Shown: positions 7,324 through 15,062, counted from the first letter of the stretch. The stretch: DNA of 26,860 nt from an uncultured Pigmentiphaga sp. (GCA_937891425.1 CALAGD010000074.1:1-26860); one strand, 5' to 3'. Numbers and translations are program-made. Notes: generated by a model from the sequence alone, not told the origin.

Positions 7324-8007
7324 ATGACCATGAACGGTACGGTCGGGGCGCGTCGATCCACCGAAACCTGGCACCTTGACGAGGCGCTCGCAGGACCATG
7401 GATCCGGGCAGCCAACCTGGGTTCACGCCGCGCGTTCCGCAAGGGCGAATTCCTGTACCGGCAAGGGGAAATCGACTCGACATTCTTCTTCGTCGTGCGC
7501 GGACGGGTGCAGGTGTCCATTTTCCGCGAGGACGGCGCCGAGTTCGTGCTCGAGGTCATGGGGCAATGGGCGTTGTGTGGAGAAGCCGACGCCTTCATCG
7601 GCCTGCCCCGGTTCTCATCGGGGCAGGCGCTCGAGGATGTCGAAGTCATTGCGTTCGATGCACTGAACATGGAGGAAGCATTCAGGCAGCAGCCTGAACT
7701 TGCACGCACCCTGCTTGCCATCGTTGCCATGAAGCAAAGGGTGCTTGCCGGGCGCATCCAGTACATGGCTTCCCCCAAGCCGGAAAAACGCATCTTCGAG
7801 CTGCTTAACCGCCTGGCCGATCTGTACGGCACGCCCGACGACGAAGGCATCCTGATCGGGGTGTCGCTCACCCACGAGCAGATCGCCGCCATGACTGGAG
7901 CATCGCGCGTTACGGTAACGCGCACACTGGCGCGCCTGAAGGGCGAAGGCGCGATCGCTACGCAGGGGCGCATGATCCGCATACTTGATCCCCGCAAGCT
8001 CGTCTGA
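7324..8007 (+). CDS. Crp/Fnr-family transcriptional regulator with NtcA-like recognition helix
   Basis: 227 aa. Residues about 22-125 form a cyclic-nucleotide-binding-type beta roll (GEFLYRQGEIDSTFFFVVRG; GEADAFIGLP), residues 126-160 a dimerisation helix, and residues 178-225 a winged helix-turn-helix (SLTHEQIAAMTGASRVTVTR). The recognition helix RVTVTR (195-200) is what I recall from cyanobacterial NtcA, which binds GTA-N8-TAC; E. coli Crp has RETVGR instead. The cAMP-contacting Arg-Ser of Crp is replaced (PRFSSGQ), and there is no cysteine cluster like that of Fnr, so the effector is probably neither cAMP nor a 4Fe-4S cluster. Lying within the operon 22 bases after the RidA gene, it is the natural candidate activator of both divergent promoters. 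Confidence 0.9.
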   Translation: MTMNGTVGARRSTETWHLDEALAGPWIRAANLGSRRAFRKGEFLYRQGEIDSTFFFVVRGRVQVSIFREDGAEFVLEVMGQWALCGEADAFIGLPRFSSGQALEDVEVIAFDALNMEEAFRQQPELARTLLAIVAMKQRVLAGRIQYMASPKPEKRIFELLNRLADLYGTPDDEGILIGVSLTHEQIAAMTGASRVTVTRTLARLKGEGAIATQGRMIRILDPRKLV

Positions 8008-8022
8008 TTGGAATGTTCCTAC

Positions 8023-9414
8023 ATGCCGCATCGAGAAAGCTTCGCCAAGCTGCGCGCGCGTTATCGTGCCGGGCAGCTGAATCCGCTTGATGTCGCCGAG
8101 AGCGCGGTTGCGCACGCGCTGGAAGTCGATGGCCAGCTCAATGCCTTTGCGCTGCTGGATCGCGAGCGCGCCATGATGGCAGCCCGGGCATCCGCGCAGC
8201 GTTGGCAGCAGGGTAGCCCGCGCAGCCCCATTGACGGCATGCCGCTGACGGTGAAGGAGGCGATGGCAGTCGCGGGATGGCCGACCCGGTACGGTTCGCT
8301 CACCATGCCAGATGACCCCGCCACGCGGAGTGCGGAGTTCGTCCGTCGGCTGGAGCAGGCCGGGGCGGTGCTGATCGGCAAGACGCGAGCACCCGAATTC
8401 AACTGGAAGGGAGTCACCGACAGTCCCGGATTTGGCGTCACCCGCAACCCGTGGAACCCGTCATGGACGCCGGGCGGCAGCAGTGGAGGCTGCGCCGCTG
8501 CCGTGGCGGCAGGCGTAGTACGTGTCTCCATTGGCAGTGATGCGGGAGGTTCCGTGCGGATCCCGGCGGCATTCACCGGCATACTGGGCTTGAAGCCCAC
8601 TTTCGGCCGCATTCCCGTAGTGCCATATCCCAGCCATTTTTCCCAGCTGGCCCACTATGGACCATTGGCCGCCAGCGTCGCCGACATGGCCGACGTGTTG
8701 GCCGTGATTACGGGCCCGGCAACGGGCGACTGGACTTCCCTCGCCGGCAATGCGCGGCCCTGGGCGCCGCCGGAAGCGTTCGACCAGCGCTGGCGCATTG
8801 GCGTGCTTGCTCCTGACCACTGGGAAGCGGCACATGCCGTGGTGCGTGCCGGCATGGAGCAGTTCGTCGGCCTGGTGGCACAGGCTGGCCTCATGGTGGC
8901 CGAGGTGGATATCGATCTGGCACCGGCCGTGGCTGCTGCCTCCATGCTTTACCGTATTGGGTGCCACGTCGCCACCAGCAGCATCGACCCCGTCCGGCGT
9001 GCGTTGCTCGACCCCGGTCTGGTGGATTTCATGCGCGACGTGGAGACCCTCACGCTGCGCGACTACATGGACCTCATGCGCGCACGCGATGTATTTGCCA
9101 GCCAGATGGCGGCGCTGTTCGAGCAGTACGATCTGTTCGTATTGCCTACGCTGCCTGTCCTTCCGTTCGAGGCAGGTCGCGAGGTGCCGGATGGCTGGTC
9201 AGGCCCCGACTGGATGTCGTGGAATCCGTATACCCCGGCATTCAACCTGTCGCAGCACCCGGCCCTGTCGTACCCGGTATGGCCCGAACATGCGCCGGCG
9301 CCGGCAGGCATACAGATCGTCGCTGCGCCGGGCCGCGAAGACCGGTTGCTGGGCCTTGCCAGTTGGCTCGAAGAGCGTTTGACGATACGCCTGGCGACGC
9401 TTCCGCACACGTGA
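8023..9414 (+). CDS. Amidase-signature family hydrolase
   Basis: 463 aa from the ATG at 8023; a TTG directly after the previous stop codon (8008) is the alternative start. The amidase-signature Ser-cisSer-Lys triad is visible: Lys78 in LTVKEAM, Ser153 in TPGGSSGGCAAAVAAG, and Ser177 in SIGSDAGGSVRIPA. Spacings of 75 and 24 residues match those known for the family. The C-terminus (LPVLPFEAG, FNLSQHPALSYPV) is also family-like. These enzymes cleave carboxamides in the cytoplasm; the family includes GatA, but no gatB or gatC is nearby, so a catabolic amidase is far more likely. It is last in the operon, 15 bases after the regulator, and would release ammonia or an amine from an oxidised amide intermediate. 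The specific substrate is unknown. Confidence 0.92.
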   Translation: MPHRESFAKLRARYRAGQLNPLDVAESAVAHALEVDGQLNAFALLDRERAMMAARASAQRWQQGSPRSPIDGMPLTVKEAMAVAGWPTRYGSLTMPDDPATRSAEFVRRLEQAGAVLIGKTRAPEFNWKGVTDSPGFGVTRNPWNPSWTPGGSSGGCAAAVAAGVVRVSIGSDAGGSVRIPAAFTGILGLKPTFGRIPVVPYPSHFSQLAHYGPLAASVADMADVLAVITGPATGDWTSLAGNARPWAPPEAFDQRWRIGVLAPDHWEAAHAVVRAGMEQFVGLVAQAGLMVAEVDIDLAPAVAAASMLYRIGCHVATSSIDPVRRALLDPGLVDFMRDVETLTLRDYMDLMRARDVFASQMAALFEQYDLFVLPTLPVLPFEAGREVPDGWSGPDWMSWNPYTPAFNLSQHPALSYPVWPEHAPAPAGIQIVAAPGREDRLLGLASWLEERLTIRLATLPHT

Positions 9415-9428
9415 TCCGCTTTCAGCCG

Positions 9429-9462
9429 GCACCGTCGCCCGCCGGATGGCGAGCGACGGTGC
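9429..9462. terminator. Hairpin between convergent amidase and lipA
   Basis: Ten-base perfect arms GCACCGTCGC (9429-9438) and GCGACGGTGC (9453-9462) flank a 14-base GC-rich loop, 15 bases after the amidase stop. There is no T-run on either strand, so it is not a canonical intrinsic terminator. A weaker interrupted stem (9516-9542) lies immediately beyond the lipA stop. Together they could insulate the two convergent units. Confidence 0.45.
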
Positions 9463-9543
9463 AACACGCCTGCACGCGCAGAGGCACCGTGTCATGCGCA
9501 GTCCCGCTGACATGAGCCGTCCGGCGCGGGTGCGCGGGCGGCA

Positions 9544-10548
9544 TTAGACGATGCCTGCCTGGTGCGCCTGCTGGTCGGCGTGGTAGGACGACCTCACCAT
9601 CGCACCCACGGCGGCGTGCGTGAAGCCCATGGCATAGGCCTCGCGTTCGAATACTGCAAAGACGTCAGGGTGCACGTAACGCTGCACTGGCAGGTGGTGT
9701 TCCGAGGGCTGCAGGTATTGCCCAATGGTGATCATGTCGACCTGATGTTCGCGCAAGTCGCGCATGACCTGGAAAATTTCCTCATCGCTTTCACCTAGCC
9801 CCAGCATCAGCCCGGACTTGGTCGGAACATTCGGGTGGCGTTGCTTGAACTCGTACAGCAGTCGCAACGAGTGTTCGTAATTCGCGCCTGGCCGTGCCTG
9901 CTTGTACAGGCGGGGTACGGTCTCGAGGTTGTGGTTCATGACGTCGGGCGGACAGGCATCGAAGATCTCCAGCGCGCGCTCCAGTCGCCCACGAAAATCC
10001 GGCACCAGCACTTCGATGCGGGTATTGGGCGAGAGTTCGCGCGTTCTCCGGATGCACTCAACGAAGTGTGCCGCGCCGCCGTCACGCAGGTCGTCGCGAT
10101 CGACCGACGTGATGACCACATACGAGAGCCGCAGGGCGGCGATGGTGCGCGCCAGGTTCTCGGGTTCCTGCGGGTCGAGCGGGTCGGGGCGGCCGTGGCC
10201 CACATCGCAGAAGGGACAACGGCGGGTACACTTGTCGCCCATGATCATGAAGGTCGCGGTACCCTTGCCAAAGCATTCTCCGATGTTGGGGCACGACGCC
10301 TCTTCACACACTGTGTAAAGGTTGTGCTCGCGCAGGATCTGCTTGATCTCGTAGAACCGGGACCCGGGCGACGGCGCCTTCACGCGGATCCAGTCGGGTT
10401 TCTTCAGACGCTCGGCCGGCACGATCTTGATGGGAATGCGAGCAGTCTTTTCCTGCGCCTTTTGCTTGCGCGTGGCGTCATAGGACGTTGCGTCGGGCGC
10501 AGCCGGTTGGGCGGGTTGGGAAGACGCGGGTGGTGTGATCGAGGTCAT
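9544..10548 (-). CDS. lipA: Lipoyl synthase
   Basis: 334 aa radical-SAM enzyme that inserts two sulfurs into protein-bound octanoyl chains to make lipoyl cofactors. The auxiliary cluster cysteines are in CEEASCPNIGECF and the radical-SAM CX3CX2C motif is CTRRCPFC, both intact. Other conserved blocks are VITSVDRDDLRDGGA, PDVMNHNLETVPRLY and KSGLMLGLGE. The start MTSITPPASS is chosen because the longer upstream open frame is compositionally unlike LipA. About 45 N-terminal residues before the conserved KKPDWIRVK are Ala/Pro-rich, common in Burkholderiales. lipB usually lies directly upstream; here an MFS gene and an opposite-strand DUF2165 gene intervene, so lipA must have its own promoter. Confidence 0.96.
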   Translation of the reverse strand: MTSITPPASSQPAQPAAPDATSYDATRKQKAQEKTARIPIKIVPAERLKKPDWIRVKAPSPGSRFYEIKQILREHNLYTVCEEASCPNIGECFGKGTATFMIMGDKCTRRCPFCDVGHGRPDPLDPQEPENLARTIAALRLSYVVITSVDRDDLRDGGAAHFVECIRRTRELSPNTRIEVLVPDFRGRLERALEIFDACPPDVMNHNLETVPRLYKQARPGANYEHSLRLLYEFKQRHPNVPTKSGLMLGLGESDEEIFQVMRDLREHQVDMITIGQYLQPSEHHLPVQRYVHPDVFAVFEREAYAMGFTHAAVGAMVRSSYHADQQAHQAGIV

Positions 10549-10919
10549 GGACGTTCTCGCGACCGAGGAGAGGGTGCGGCTTCGGGTGGATGAAGCTGCC
10601 GGCCTGGCTGTTTGGCAAAATACTGCAGCAGGCACGCGACCGGTGCGCAAGCTTGTGCAACGGGGCGGCAGTGGCGCTGGACCTGCTACAGGCAAGGTAT
10701 CTATCCGGGCTATTGTAGCGTGTTCGCCAGGCCGGGCTTCGAGTGGGGTATTGGCTGGCCGCGCGGGGGCGCAGAAGCTGCCCATCGCCGATGTGCCGGG
10801 ATGCTGCCGCGGGCAGGCATGGTCGCCGGCACGCGGTGCGGACGACCAGATTGAAGCGTGCGCATGCGTCAGCAACAGGAACAATGGGTCAACTCATCTG
10901 GCACAGGAGAATGAAAACG
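10549..10919. other. 371-base intergenic region between divergent lipA and DUF2165 gene
   Basis: No coding frame here looks genuine: the open frames crossing it are GC-driven and read into lipA or the DUF2165 gene in a way unlike their families. It must contain promoters for both genes. A TATTTT-like -10 on the minus strand (10622-10617) and a 16-base near-palindrome (10644-10659) are the only signals I can point to. The AGGAGA before the DUF2165 start is at its right edge. Confidence 0.5.
10644..10659. promoter_or_regulatory. Near-perfect 16-base palindrome upstream of lipA
   Basis: TGCGCAAG followed directly by CTTGTGCA, symmetric except for one base pair, about 95 bases upstream of the lipA start and 260 upstream of the DUF2165 gene. 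It could be an operator for a dimeric repressor. No regulator gene adjoins it, and one such palindrome could occur by chance. Confidence 0.25.
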
Positions 10920-11429
10920 ATGCCGCAATCCCCCGATGGACTTTTCATGGTGCGCGTGGCGAAGGCGCTGGTCGTCATGTCCATGGCGCTTTACCTGTCC
11001 CTGATCGCGTTCGGCAACATCACCGACTACAACACCAACTTTGTTTTCGTGCAGAAAGTAATGCGCATGGAGGAGGTGCCGGCCACGTCGGCGGCCGCCT
11101 ATCGCGCGATCCTCGAGCCGGCACTGCACCATGCCGTCTATCTGTTCATCATCGCCATTGAGACAGTCGCGGCCGTACTGCTGTGGTGGGGAGGAGCAGG
11201 CATGCTGCGACGGAGCCGGGCGGCTGCAGCCGAGTTCGTCGAAGGCAAGCGTCCCGCGGTGCTGGGATTACTGCTGGTTTTCCTGCTCGGCCATGTCGTT
11301 TTCCTGTCGGGCGCGGTCGAGTGGTTCCAGATGTGGATGGCGAGCAATTTCAACGCCGGAACAACGGCTTTCCAGATGTTCATTACCGCACTGGTGGCGC
11401 TGATATTCGTGGCCATGCCTGATGCATGA
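10920..11429 (+). CDS. DUF2165-family small integral membrane protein
   Basis: 169 aa from ATG 10920 (MPQSPDG), about ten bases after AGGAG; ATG 10911 is an alternative lying too close to that sequence. Four hydrophobic segments are visible near residues 14-33, 70-91, 112-131 and 146-165. Between the first two is a conserved-looking soluble loop FGNITDYNTNFVFVQKVMRM, and GAVEWFQMW precedes the last. I recognise this as the DUF2165 pattern (predicted small integral membrane protein); its biochemical role is unknown. It stands alone on the plus strand, convergent with the MFS gene (22-base gap) and divergent from lipA, so it looks like an inserted single gene in the lipoate region. Confidence 0.78.
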   Translation: MPQSPDGLFMVRVAKALVVMSMALYLSLIAFGNITDYNTNFVFVQKVMRMEEVPATSAAAYRAILEPALHHAVYLFIIAIETVAAVLLWWGGAGMLRRSRAAAAEFVEGKRPAVLGLLLVFLLGHVVFLSGAVEWFQMWMASNFNAGTTAFQMFITALVALIFVAMPDA

Positions 11430-11451
11430 GCCGGAGCGCCCGGAGGCGTGG

Positions 11452-12699
11452 CTACCGGGCTGCCTTGCGTACGAGAAAGAAGATTACGCGCGCAAGCGTA
11501 ATGCCGACCAGGCCGCAGGCGAGGCAGATGACCCAGGTCCAGCGCCAGCTGCCGGTCAACGATGCCACCCAGCCAGTGAGGGGCGGGATGAACAGCTGTC
11601 CGGTGGCCGACCACTGCTGGACCCACCCGACCGTGGTCGAGATGGTTGCTTCCGTGGGGGCCAGGCGCACGGCCAGCGTGAACAGGGTGCCCGGGATATA
11701 GCCGCCCACCGCCGAGAAAGCCAGGATGGCAAGGTAGCGTAGCAATGGTGGTGCCGACCAGCCATTCACGTTCACGAATGCGATGAATGCGCACGTGGCC
11801 ATCACGATGAAGCCGGTATAGAGCAGATTGTAGGGGCGCACACCGCTGGCCAGCAGGCGGCCCGACCCGATGCAGCCCACCATGTTGATGCCGGCTGCGA
11901 GGGCCGTCAGGGCACCTGCGACATTGCCGGAAATACCGGCCTCGGCGTAAATGGAGGGCAGGAAACCGATGATGGTGAACCACTGGCCCGCATATACGCT
12001 GAAACTGAGAGCGACGGCCCAGGGGCCCGGGGACTTCAGGGTGGTGACCAGGCGACGCTGCCAGTTCTCGGGGATGGCGGCGTTGCCAGGCTCTGCGGTA
12101 CGCGGGGGATCGGGCGGCACCGCAAGCAGCACCCACAGGCACATGGCGGCGGTGACGAGCGCCAGGCCCATCCACAGGGCGGGCCAGCCGGCGTAGGTGA
12201 TCACCCACGGCCCGACCAGCAGCGCCGCGGCTGAACCGAATGGCATGTACACGCTCCAGAGAGCCACCATGCCATTGACGCGGTGCGGGTCGACCAGCCG
12301 CCGCAGCAAAGTAGGGGCGGGCATGACAACCAGCAGGAAGCCGAAGCCTTCCAGGGCGCGCAGTGTCAGCAGTTCGGTGGCGTTGGTGGCGAAACTGCCC
12401 ACGAAGCTTGCCAGCGCCAGCAGCCCCAGCCCGATGATCACGCTACGCCTGTAACCCCATCCGGCAACCGCCAGGCCTACCGCCAGGCCAACCAGCATGG
12501 AGGCGATCTGTACCAGCGAGATGAGAAAACCCGCCTGTACTAGAGACAAGCCCAGCTCGCGCTCGAGCACCGGCAGGGCGGGCGGCACCTTGCCTACATG
12601 CATGGCAGAGACGATGCCGGCAATCAGGATGATCCAGGCCGGCGAGAACCGGGCACGGACGGATTCGGGATGATCGGCTGCCGTGTTACGTGAAGTCAT
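11452..12699 (-). CDS. MFS transporter, CynX/NimT-like
   Basis: 415 aa with about twelve hydrophobic segments in two halves split by a polar loop (PPDPPRTAEPGNAAIPENWQ). Family cues: SAMHVGKVPPALPVLERELG in the first helix region, a loop 2-3 motif-A relative (GLAVAGWGYRRSVIIGLGL), RALEGFGFLLVVMPAP and GGYIPGTLFTL. Overall it resembles CynX/NimT-type MFS carriers of small anions or organic acids; the substrate is unknown. Its ATG overlaps the lipB stop codon as ATGA, so it is translationally coupled to lipB, an unusual partner. The start at 12699 is fixed by this overlap and by the charged N-terminus; the upstream open frame lies over lipB in another frame. It ends 22 bases before the convergent DUF2165 gene, with only weak short inverted repeats between them. 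Confidence 0.87.
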   Translation of the reverse strand: MTSRNTAADHPESVRARFSPAWIILIAGIVSAMHVGKVPPALPVLERELGLSLVQAGFLISLVQIASMLVGLAVGLAVAGWGYRRSVIIGLGLLALASFVGSFATNATELLTLRALEGFGFLLVVMPAPTLLRRLVDPHRVNGMVALWSVYMPFGSAAALLVGPWVITYAGWPALWMGLALVTAAMCLWVLLAVPPDPPRTAEPGNAAIPENWQRRLVTTLKSPGPWAVALSFSVYAGQWFTIIGFLPSIYAEAGISGNVAGALTALAAGINMVGCIGSGRLLASGVRPYNLLYTGFIVMATCAFIAFVNVNGWSAPPLLRYLAILAFSAVGGYIPGTLFTLAVRLAPTEATISTTVGWVQQWSATGQLFIPPLTGWVASLTGSWRWTWVICLACGLVGITLARVIFFLVRKAAR

Positions 12700-13439
12700 T
12701 GCGCACGAGGACGGGTCAATTGTTGGGTGAGCTCGGCGGCGAGTAGCTCTCCGCATTCGATCAGGTTGCGCCGGATGCCGCAACTGGCGAGATCAACCGT
12801 ACGCAGGCCGGCATATCCACAGGGGTTGATGCCGTGGAAAGGGGACAGATCCATGTCGACATTGAGCGCAACCCCGTGGTAGGTATGAGCATTGCGGACT
12901 TTCACACCGAGTGCCGCGATCTTGGCCAAGCGGACGTACGGCGTATGGGCGGGTACGGCCTCTTGCGGATCGGGGGGTATGGGGGATGGTTCCGCATCCC
13001 CCTCGGCGTTTTGGCGGGCATCCGGATGCTGCTCGCCCGGGCGCGGCCAGGGGACGTACACGCCGGGTGCGCCGGCCAGCCGTTGCGCATCGGGTACCCC
13101 CAGCGTGCGCAGCGTTGCCATGACCGCTTCTTCGATGCGGTGGACGTATTCCCTGACGAAGAAGCCGGCGCGCCTGAGATCAAACAGCACATAGGCGACG
13201 ACCTGCCCCGGACCGTGATAGGTGACCTGGCCGCCGCGGTCGGTCTGTACGACAGGGATGTTCCCGGTATTGAGCAGATGCTCGTGCCGTCCGGCCTGGC
13301 CCAGGGTATAGACCGGGTAGTGCTCGGTCAACCAGATTTCGTCGGACGTATCGGGCGTGCGTGTAGCGGTGAAGTGTTGCATGTCCCGCCACACGGTGAC
13401 GTAGTCGCTTGGGCGGGGGTGCAGCCAGCGGATGACCAT
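12696..13439 (-). CDS. lipB: Lipoyl(octanoyl) transferase
   Basis: 247 aa; transfers octanoate from acyl carrier protein to lipoyl domains, the first step of protein lipoylation. The active-site Lys173 (KIAALGVKV) and Cys207 (GINPCGYAGL) are 34 residues apart, the same spacing as E. coli Lys135 and Cys169. TLGQAGRHEHLL, TDRGGQVTYHGPGQVVAY and YHGVALNVDMDLSPF are also conserved. About 40 extra residues, rich in Pro, Glu and Ala (about 130-171), sit between GVYV and the catalytic lysine strand; E. coli has almost nothing there. It follows DUF493 after six bases and overlaps the MFS gene by four. lipA, its pathway partner, is 2.1 kb away. Confidence 0.95.
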   Translation of the reverse strand: MVIRWLHPRPSDYVTVWRDMQHFTATRTPDTSDEIWLTEHYPVYTLGQAGRHEHLLNTGNIPVVQTDRGGQVTYHGPGQVVAYVLFDLRRAGFFVREYVHRIEEAVMATLRTLGVPDAQRLAGAPGVYVPWPRPGEQHPDARQNAEGDAEPSPIPPDPQEAVPAHTPYVRLAKIAALGVKVRNAHTYHGVALNVDMDLSPFHGINPCGYAGLRTVDLASCGIRRNLIECGELLAAELTQQLTRPRAQ

Positions 13440-13445
13440 GCCGGT

Positions 13446-13712
13446 TCAGAGCACGACCGATACCATCGGGTGACTGCTGAGCGCCCGGTACAGCGCATCA
13501 AGCTGGGCACGTGAAGTGGCTCGCACCACGAATGTGAGCCCGATGTAGTTGCCGTTGCGGCTGGGACGCATCTCGACCGTGGACGGGTCGAAGTCGGGCG
13601 CGTGTTCGAGGACGACCGCCGTGATCTGCTGGGCGAATTCCTCGTGGCGGCGACCCATGACCTTGATCGGAAAGTCGCACGGGTATTCGATGAGGGATTG
13701 ATCAGTGGTCAT
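13446..13712 (-). CDS. ybeD: DUF493 (YbeD-family) protein
   Basis: 88 aa small ACT-like protein, linked in many proteobacteria to lipB by position. Conserved features: YPCDFPIKVMG at residues 10-20, RPSRNGNYIGLTFVVRATS in the middle, and a C-terminal LDALYRALSSHPMVSVVL. The start at 13712 is supported by AGGA about seven bases upstream; the longer frame adds only an Ala/Arg-rich stretch. It precedes lipB by six bases, so the two are almost certainly cotranscribed. The molecular function is not established; a regulatory role near lipoate metabolism is only suggested by context. Confidence 0.92.
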   Translation of the reverse strand: MTTDQSLIEYPCDFPIKVMGRRHEEFAQQITAVVLEHAPDFDPSTVEMRPSRNGNYIGLTFVVRATSRAQLDALYRALSSHPMVSVVL

Positions 13713-13774
13713 GGGCTCTTCCTGCGAACGCATCGTGGCGGGCGCCGCGCGCCTGGCGGCACCCGAGTGGGGCA

Positions 13775-15019
13775 TTACTCGAACTTCAGCCGGATTTCGT
13801 CGAGCAGGCGCCCGAAGAAGCCCGACTGCGGAACGGATTCAAGCACGATCAGCGGGGCGGCCTGGATTACCTTGTCGCTCAGCATGAACTTGAGTGTACC
13901 CACCCGCTGGCCCTTCTCCAGCGGTGCGAGCAGCGGATCGGTGCGCTCGGCTACCGGAACGAGCTGTTCAGCCTGGCCGCGCGGCACGGTCACCCACACC
14001 GGACGCGGTGATCCCAGCGGCGCGAGATTGGCCTGGCCTTTCCAGACGCGTGCTTGCACCGCTGGCTGGTTCGCGTCGTACAGCTTCACCGTATCGAAAT
14101 TCTGGAAGCTCCAGTTCAGCAGCTTCAGGCTTTCCTGAGCGCGTACGTTCTCGCTGGCGGCACCCATGAGGACCGTGATTACCCGACGGTCGCCACGCAG
14201 GGCGGTGGCGATGAGGCAGTAGCCGGCCGCTTCAGTGTGTCCGGTTTTCATGCCGTCCACCGAGGGGTCGAGCCATAGCAGCCGGTTGCGGTTCTGCTGG
14301 GTAATGTTGTTATAGGTGAAGTCGCGCTGCTGGTAGTAGCGGTAGTACGAGGGAAAATCGTTGATCAGGCGCATGGCCAGGATGGCCAGGTCGCGTGCGG
14401 TGGTCATGTGCTGTGGGTCGGGCAGGCCGGTGGCGTTCCTGAAGTTGCTGGAGTTCAGGCCCAGGCGACGTGCCTCTTCGTTCATGAGGGCGGCGAACGC
14501 CTCTTCACTGCCGGCGATGGCTTCGGCCAGGGCGACCGAGGCGTCGTTGCCCGATTGCACGATCACCCCCTGAATGAGCTCCTCGACGCTGACCGGCTTG
14601 CGCGGCTCGATGAACATGCGCGAGCCACCGGTGCGCCATGCCTTCTCGGACACCGGAACCTGCTGCTGCAGCTGGAGCCGGTTCTCGGCGAGTGCCTTGA
14701 AGGTGAGGTACATCGTCATGAGCTTGGTCAGCGAGGCCGGCTCGAGCAGCATGTCGGGCTCGTGCGCCGCGATGATCTGCCCGCTGTTGGCATCGATGGC
14801 GATCCAGGATCGCGCCGCGATCTGGGGAACCGGAACCCTGGACAGTTCGGAGACCATCGTGAATGCCGCTGGCTTCACCACCGGTGCAACAACCTCGCCT
14901 GCTGCGTTGGACGGCTGCTGCTGCGCCACGGTGGAGAGCGGCAGCGACAGACAGAGGGAGGTAAAGAGAACGGCCAGCCGGCGTTGCCAGCGGGTGGTGC
15001 AGTTGAACGGTTGCGTCAT
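13775..15019 (-). CDS. dacC: D-alanyl-D-alanine carboxypeptidase (PBP5/6 family)
   Basis: 414 aa periplasmic penicillin-binding protein that trims the terminal D-Ala of peptidoglycan stem peptides. The S11 peptidase motifs are intact: SxxK at Ser96-Lys99 (EPASLTKLM), SGN at 155-157 and KTG at 257-259 (DGMKTGHT). A signal peptide covers about residues 1-32 (RRLAVLFTSLCLSLPLSTVA). The C-terminal PBP5-like beta domain ends in GFFGRLLDEIRLKFE, an amphipathic helix of the kind that anchors these enzymes to the inner membrane. dacA and dacC cannot be separated by eye. A TATAAT box lies upstream. It is followed after 62 bases by DUF493. Confidence 0.94.
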   Translation of the reverse strand: MTQPFNCTTRWQRRLAVLFTSLCLSLPLSTVAQQQPSNAAGEVVAPVVKPAAFTMVSELSRVPVPQIAARSWIAIDANSGQIIAAHEPDMLLEPASLTKLMTMYLTFKALAENRLQLQQQVPVSEKAWRTGGSRMFIEPRKPVSVEELIQGVIVQSGNDASVALAEAIAGSEEAFAALMNEEARRLGLNSSNFRNATGLPDPQHMTTARDLAILAMRLINDFPSYYRYYQQRDFTYNNITQQNRNRLLWLDPSVDGMKTGHTEAAGYCLIATALRGDRRVITVLMGAASENVRAQESLKLLNWSFQNFDTVKLYDANQPAVQARVWKGQANLAPLGSPRPVWVTVPRGQAEQLVPVAERTDPLLAPLEKGQRVGTLKFMLSDKVIQAAPLIVLESVPQSGFFGRLLDEIRLKFE

Positions 15020-15062
15020 AACGTGTCGGTTGGAATCAAGGAGGACTTGCGCAGGCGGAGCA

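Noticed and set aside
5088..9414. The operon as a true rut (uracil) cluster
   Set aside because: The oxygenase has the acyl-CoA dehydrogenase fold rather than the luciferase-like fold of RutA, and the hydrolase is an amidase-signature enzyme rather than an isochorismatase-like RutB; only the logic is similar.
8023..9414. GatA subunit of the glutamyl-tRNA amidotransferase
   Set aside because: No gatB or gatC nearby, and it is the last gene of a catabolic operon; the shared motifs define the whole amidase-signature family.
11430..11460. Bidirectional terminator between the DUF2165 and MFS genes
   Set aside because: Only four- to six-base GC stems with no T-run in a 22-base gap; too weak to call.
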